DNA of 7,891 nt from an uncultured Clostridia bacterium. Lineage in GTDB: Bacteria; Bacillota_A; Clostridia; Christensenellales; Aristaeellaceae. Below, piece after piece: positions 5,486 through 7,891 of the stretch. Numbering within the stretch: the first letter of the stretch is position 1; every line of letters starts with the position of its first letter. The notes beneath the pieces were generated by a model, which was given only the letters and a program-made list of their open reading frames with translations, was not told the origin of the DNA and did no database searches. Made by a program: the position numbers and the translations under genes. The stretch covers positions 1 to 7,891 of the forward strand of contig CAMVBO010000066.1 of assembly GCA_947165745.1 (NCBI GenBank). Reading direction: 5' to 3'.

Positions 5486-5811
5486 TCGAAGCCTACATCC
5501 CCCACCCCAGGGATCCTTCCCTGGAGGCGGGAGAGTATTACTACTGCCGGGAGACCATGGGCGGGCCGCGGATCATCCGCGTGTTCGCCCTGGACATCCT
5601 GCCGCACAGGGACGGCACGGAGTACGGCATTTATCAGGCCCGGGGCACGCGCATGGTGCGGGTGGACGCCAGAGGCGATGGCGATCTGAGCCGGGGCGTG
5701 CACATGTACGAGCTGTACGACAACAAGGAGGATTGCCGGGACAGGACGCACAACTGCTATGATAACTGGGAATGGCTGCGTGAAGAGCAGCAGAAGGAGG
5801 AAAAGACGTGA
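5461..5811 (+). CDS. Conserved-looking phage protein, 116 residues, unknown function
   Basis: The product opens with MIEAYIPHPRDPSLEAGEYY (8-27), continues through beta-rich segments (RIIRVFALDILPH, GIYQARG) and ends with ELYDNKEDCRDRTH then NWEWLREEQQKEEKT, an acidic helix. The PHPRDPSL opening and the YDNKEDCRD ending look like family signatures of Clostridia phage proteins, from memory rather than a search. ATG 5461 has AGGAGG (5448-5453) seven bases upstream inside the NCPLW gene. The stop overlaps the next start (GTGA at 5808). No catalytic motif or membrane segment is seen. Confidence 0.72.
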   Translation: MQERTKQMIEAYIPHPRDPSLEAGEYYYCRETMGGPRIIRVFALDILPHRDGTEYGIYQARGTRMVRVDARGDGDLSRGVHMYELYDNKEDCRDRTHNCYDNWEWLREEQQKEEKT

Positions 5812-6104
5812 TTTTTGGAGGGATAGACTCACTGGGCAGCTATATGCCTGGGATGAAGTTCAAAAAGGTCAAGCAGAAACACATCTGGTACTGCGATCTG
5901 AAGCCCGGCCTTACCGTCCTGATCGAGCGGAGGGATGGCACGATAGAGAAATGCCTGCTGATGGAAAAGCAAGATAATGGATTCGTCGCCCAAACCGCTT
6001 CTTTCATGTGCGAACCGCTGTTGCGTTCAAATTATGGGCACACCTGGCGCTGCTGGTGGCGACAGCCGTCCGATGAAGACAGAGCAGCAGCACAGTGGAG
6101 GTGA
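5808..6104 (+). CDS. WRCW-tail family protein 3
   Basis: From GTG 5808 the product has 98 residues. AAGGAGG (5794-5800), coded in the previous gene, ends seven bases before the GTG, which overlaps the previous stop. Its segments are a basic N-terminal region (GMKFKKVKQKHIWYC), a strand GLTVLIERRDG (34-44) that aligns with WIEAR/LIESR of proteins 1 and 2, and the tail YGHTWRCWWRQPSDEDRAAA then QW. The Pro-Trp of the other tails is Gln-Trp here, so no embedded GTG forms; instead TGGAGGTGA, which codes the last Trp-Arg-stop, is the ribosome site for the next gene. No function is recognised. Confidence 0.72.
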   Translation: MIFGGIDSLGSYMPGMKFKKVKQKHIWYCDLKPGLTVLIERRDGTIEKCLLMEKQDNGFVAQTASFMCEPLLRSNYGHTWRCWWRQPSDEDRAAAQWR

Positions 6105-6108
6105 TTGC

Positions 6109-6426
6109 ATGAACACGAGTACAAGAGGCCCGCTGCGTGGCAGGGATGTACCCTTCGTGATGCATTTGGAGAGGGTCTGCCGGTTGATCGAGATGGGGCA
6201 GCGGTTCACGGTGGAATTCAACCCGAGCAGCGACATCGAGATCGCCAGGGTGATCCGGGATCTGGAGCTGCACGTGCACGACGGCGGCGACATATCCATG
6301 CGGACGCTGAACGGAGCCACGCTGATGGCGTTTGACCTGTCGCTGGGCAATTACAAGAGGGTGTGGCGGTGCTGGCAGAACGGGACGCCCACCGAGGCGC
6401 AAAGACGGGCCGTGAAGTGGGGGTGA
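6109..6426 (+). CDS. WRCW-tail family protein 4
   Basis: This 105-residue protein has a helix (FVMHLERVCRLIEMG, 16-30), a strand QRFTVEF (31-37), a mixed middle with IARVIRDLELHVHDGGD, and the shared tail KRVWRCWQNGTPTEAQRRAV ending KWG. One residue is inserted between WRCW and P-T compared with the other copies. ATG 6109 follows GGAGGT (6097-6102) by six bases, and the upstream stop is four bases away. The first dozen residues differ from the paralogues and may be flexible. It is the most diverged of the four members, and its role is unknown. Confidence 0.74.
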   Translation: MNTSTRGPLRGRDVPFVMHLERVCRLIEMGQRFTVEFNPSSDIEIARVIRDLELHVHDGGDISMRTLNGATLMAFDLSLGNYKRVWRCWQNGTPTEAQRRAVKWG

Positions 6427-6430
6427 GGGC

Positions 6431-6595
6431 ATGACCAACGAACAGAGAGAGCACATCATTTCAAGCGTCGCTATCATGGACATGGCGGCGGCGATTCTCC
6501 GCAAGTGTAAATTCGAGGATGCTGCGGCTGTTGTCAGCGTCCAGTGTGAAATCCTCCAGGAAGTGCTGGATCACGACAGGAGAACGGAAACATGA
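6431..6595 (+). CDS. Small helical protein, 54 residues
   Basis: The frame ATG 6431 to TGA 6593-6595 codes MTNEQREHIISSVAIMDM, then AAAILRKCKFEDAAAVVS and VQCEILQEVLDHDRRTET. The composition is almost wholly helix-forming, with alternating hydrophobic residues, consistent with a two-helix bundle. A purine-rich GGGGGTGA site (6419-6426) lies four bases upstream, and the gap to the previous gene is four bases. The stop overlaps the next start (ATGA). No family is recognised. The tight fit between neighbours is the main support. Confidence 0.65.
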   Translation: MTNEQREHIISSVAIMDMAAAILRKCKFEDAAAVVSVQCEILQEVLDHDRRTET

Positions 6596-6756
6596 AGAGA
6601 TGGATCGTGTTTTTTGAAGTAGGTGGGCGCGAGCTTCTGCGCATCTCACTTCGTGGACTGGGAGAAGGAGAGATCGAAGCCACTATCGGCTTGCTGGCCT
6701 ACGAAAAGGGAATACCGGAAAGCAGTATCTACTATGCCGAGATGGGAGGCCGCTAA
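6592..6756 (+). CDS. Small alpha/beta phage protein, 54 residues
   Basis: The frame ATG 6592 to TAA 6754-6756 codes MKRWIVFFEVGGRELLRISL, then RGLGEGEIEATIGLLAYEKG and IPESSIYYAEMGGR. This is a beta-hairpin, then a helix (GEIEATIGLLAYEKGI), then a final strand. The 'G-E-x2-A-T-x2-L-L-A-Y-E-x-G-I' helix is one I associate with small Firmicute phage proteins of unknown function (recalled, not searched). AGGAG (6578-6582) lies nine bases upstream, and the start overlaps the previous stop as ATGA. Confidence 0.7.
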   Translation: MKRWIVFFEVGGRELLRISLRGLGEGEIEATIGLLAYEKGIPESSIYYAEMGGR

Positions 6757-6758
6757 AT

Positions 6759-7175
6759 ATGGCCGGGCGCATCTGGAAGCCGGAGATCGGCACAATGGTC
6801 TGGTTTGTCACAGAACACTTCTGGCGCAGGCCCGGCGCGACAAAGTACCAGCCGGAATATGAGTTCATGGTGTTTCAGGGTGAGGTGCGCGGCTACCGCA
6901 CGGGCAACTGGACAGATGTCACCATCCTTTACCGGGACGGCGATCCGGGGCCGATCGAGCTGATCGACATCGCCCTGAGCGCCGAGAAGCAGAAGATATT
7001 CGACAATCCCCGGGATGCCGCGCTGTACGCGCAGGAGCTGACGACTGAGTATCTGAAGCACTGGGGCTGGGTATGGTCAAAGGACATGTGGCCGGACAGG
7101 CCACCCATGCCGAGGCGCTGGGAGAAATACCTGACGGAGGGTGAAGAACATGCCGGATGTACAACAGATCATTGA
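6759..7175 (+). CDS. Beta-rich phage protein, 138 residues, unknown function
   Basis: The product starts MAGRIWKPEIGTMVWFVTEH, followed by strands EYEFMVFQGEVRGYR and DVTILYRDG, then IDIALSAEKQKIFDNPRDAALYAQELT (here given by parts: ALS at about 75-77, IFDNPRDAALYA about 83-94), and a Trp-rich end (WGWVWSKDMW, RRWEKYLTEG). The order of strands followed by 'x-I-F-x-N-x2-D-A-x2-Y-A' is common in small phage proteins whose function is not known. ATG 6759 has GGGAGG (6744-6749) nine bases upstream, within the previous gene's end. The C-terminus overlaps the next gene by 26 bases, and the last six residues look uncharacteristic. Confidence 0.72.
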   Translation: MAGRIWKPEIGTMVWFVTEHFWRRPGATKYQPEYEFMVFQGEVRGYRTGNWTDVTILYRDGDPGPIELIDIALSAEKQKIFDNPRDAALYAQELTTEYLKHWGWVWSKDMWPDRPPMPRRWEKYLTEGEEHAGCTTDH

Positions 7176-7401
7176 CAGCCTGGGCTGTTTCACGACCAAT
7201 CAGCATAAATGTCGTGATTGCCCTTTCAACCCACATCCCGGCATGATCTGGGTGTATGGCTGCATCAAGGGACAGGGCGACATCGTAGATGCGGCGCGGG
7301 AGGCGCTGCGGAAATACCAGGAGGTGACAGATCATGGAGAAGGAGCTGACAGCGGCCGAGATACGCGGGTTGCCGGAAGGCGCCAAGGTGACGGTGCATA
7401 A
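7150..7401 (+). CDS. Cys-cluster protein resembling the N-terminal module of 3858-4256
   Basis: The 83-residue product opens with a helix (VQQIIDSLG) and has cysteines at 13, 21, 24 and 38 (KCRDCPF, YGCIKG), then the helix DIVDAAREALRKYQEV. A 'C-x2-C-P-[FY]...C...D-A-x-x-A-L' module of this kind is known to me from Clostridia phage proteins, where it can be fused to an MTLEEV domain like that of the gene at 3858. ATG 7150 is preferred to GTG 7141 because GGAGG (7136-7140) abuts the GTG but lies nine bases from the ATG. After residue 60 the tail is Gly/Arg/Asp-rich and overlaps the next gene by 68 bases, which suggests a lost stop or an old frameshift. Confidence 0.7.
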   Translation: MPDVQQIIDSLGCFTTNQHKCRDCPFNPHPGMIWVYGCIKGQGDIVDAAREALRKYQEVTDHGEGADSGRDTRVAGRRQGDGA

Positions 7402-7561
7402 AACCGACCAGTATGGTTATCCCTGCAAGGGCACGTATTATGTGCATGAGTTGTCGACAGGCAAGAAGGTGCTGATGACACTCAGCCCGTTTCATAGGGG
7501 CTACATGGAGATCCGGAGCCGGAAGGGCCAGAGATACACGGTGGAGGTGGAGTATGACTGA
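7334..7561 (+). CDS. Tail-less relative of the MTLEEV/WRCW proteins
   Basis: The 75-residue product begins MEKELTAAEIRGLPEGAKVT, which lines up with MTLEEVKALQPDTDIWI of the 3858 gene: helix, L-P-x-G, then a strand. It continues with strands GYPCKGTYYVHE, KKVLMTLS and GQRYTVEVEYD, but has no WRCW tail. A near-perfect site, AGGAGGTGA (7319-7327), precedes the ATG, so this start is well supported even though it lies 68 bases inside the previous gene. It overlaps the following gene by eight bases. A beta-rich small domain is likely; the function is unknown. Confidence 0.72.
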   Translation: MEKELTAAEIRGLPEGAKVTVHKTDQYGYPCKGTYYVHELSTGKKVLMTLSPFHRGYMEIRSRKGQRYTVEVEYD

Positions 7562-7748
7562 GGAATACATTTTCTGTGCTGTGAACGACCGGGACGAGGT
7601 TCAATGGGTGTGCGGTTCAAGCCAGAAAACCCGTTACTTTAAGACGGACAAGTATCTGAAAAAGGCTGTTGAATACCACAATCTGTATCATGGCGATGAT
7701 ATGTGGCGGGTTGCAAAGTTCAAACTGGTGGAGGTGTTCTACGATTGA
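7554..7748 (+). CDS. Small phage-type protein similar in layout to 3228-3464
   Basis: This 64-residue protein has a strand (EYIFCAVND), a second strand around VQWVCGSS, the motif TRYFKTDKYLKKAVEYHN and a closing strand FKLVEVFYD. The same order, with a TRY[FL] element and a final helix-strand, occurs in the gene at 3228; the two may be distant relatives, though identity is low. GGAGGT (7543-7548) lies five bases before ATG 7554. The stop overlaps a possible TTG start of the next small gene. No function is recognised. Confidence 0.7.
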   Translation: MTEEYIFCAVNDRDEVQWVCGSSQKTRYFKTDKYLKKAVEYHNLYHGDDMWRVAKFKLVEVFYD

Positions 7749-7843
7749 TATGCCTTTTTGAGCTTAGAATCGACGATATGCCATATTGCCCCATGTGCGG
7801 TGCGAGAATGGACGGTGATCCCAATGTATTGGCGAAAGCCTGA
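7745..7843 (+). CDS. Putative 32-residue zinc-knuckle microprotein with TTG start
   Basis: In the frame starting TTG 7745 the product reads MICLFELRIDDMPYCPMCG then ARMDGDPNVLAKA. YCPMCGARMDG is a typical zinc-ribbon knuckle, usually one half of a four-Cys site, and only this half plus Cys3 is visible. GGAGG (7730-7734) lies ten bases before the TTG, and TTGA overlaps the previous stop, like the other coupled starts here. An ATG at 7778 would give only 21 residues, without a clear ribosome site. It may instead be a remnant of a longer zinc-ribbon protein. Confidence 0.45.
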   Translation: MICLFELRIDDMPYCPMCGARMDGDPNVLAKA

Positions 7844-7891
7844 GCCCGCAGCCGTACTCCCTCCACATTCCAGATTCGACAGGCGGCTGCA
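7824..7891 (+). CDS. Possible 5' end of a further gene, runs off the window
   Basis: From ATG 7824 the frame stays open to the window edge, coding MYWRKPEPAAVLPPHSRF and then DRRL. No good ribosome site is visible (only GGTGA at 7814-7818), and it would overlap the microprotein by 20 bases. There is no recognisable motif. It is listed because it is the only frame with a start codon open to the edge near this point; the call is weak. Confidence 0.22.
   Translation, partial: MYWRKPEPAAVLPPHSRFDRRL

Noticed and set aside
5398..5832. 144-codon - strand frame
   Set aside because: It is antisense to the gene at 5461, low in character and has no family features.
7848..7890. Inverted repeat GCAGCCG/CGGCTGC as a terminator
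   Set aside because: The 29-base loop is large and no T-run can be seen because the window ends; chance pairing in G+C-rich DNA is likely.
1..7891. tRNA, rRNA, CRISPR array, insertion sequence or attachment site
   Set aside because: No cloverleaf, regularly spaced repeats, transposase frame, terminal inverted repeats or integrase was seen by eye on either strand.

Overview
The window looks like part of a (pro)phage or related mobile element from a G+C-rich, low-GC-lineage anaerobe (Clostridia-type gut Firmicute; the host is inferred, not shown). All 21 calls, including two partial or doubtful ones at the edges, lie on the + strand. They run head to tail with overlaps or gaps of a few bases, nearly all behind AGGAGG-like ribosome binding sites, as in a phage early/accessory transcription unit. 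No structural, lysis, integrase, RNA or transposon genes were seen.

Layout. Bases 2-94 are the 3' end of an unidentified gene, coupled by an ATGA overlap to thyX (91-1047), a flavin-dependent thymidylate synthase that is the most certain call. The only real gap (1048-1129) holds three TAAGAG repeats spaced exactly 10 bp and a GC-rich hairpin. A small membrane-anchored protein (1130-1423) and an ArpU/sigma-region-4-like late regulator (1427-2107) follow, then a Cys4 miniprotein (2100-2288) and an HsdM/N6-adenine-methylase-like protein (2288-3205). From 3228 to the end come about fifteen small genes. They include several Cys-rich, probably zinc-binding proteins, a second methylase-like protein (4845-5276), and several beta-rich proteins of unknown role.

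How the genes may work together. ThyX would supply dTMP for phage DNA synthesis, and the ArpU-like protein would switch on late genes. The two methylase-like proteins keep the AdoMet-binding half (motifs X and I), but no [DNS]PP[YFW] catalytic motif is visible in either, so a non-catalytic or decoy role is possible. No restriction or specificity subunit is present.

The most interesting feature is a dispersed family of four small proteins (3858, 4244, 5808, 6109) that share a C-terminal WRCW-x(3-4)-P[TS]-x2-[QD]R-x4-W tail. In two of them the DNA coding for QRExTPW also supplies the Shine-Dalgarno sequence and GTG start of the next gene. A related protein, apparently split into two overlapping genes, lies at 7150-7561.
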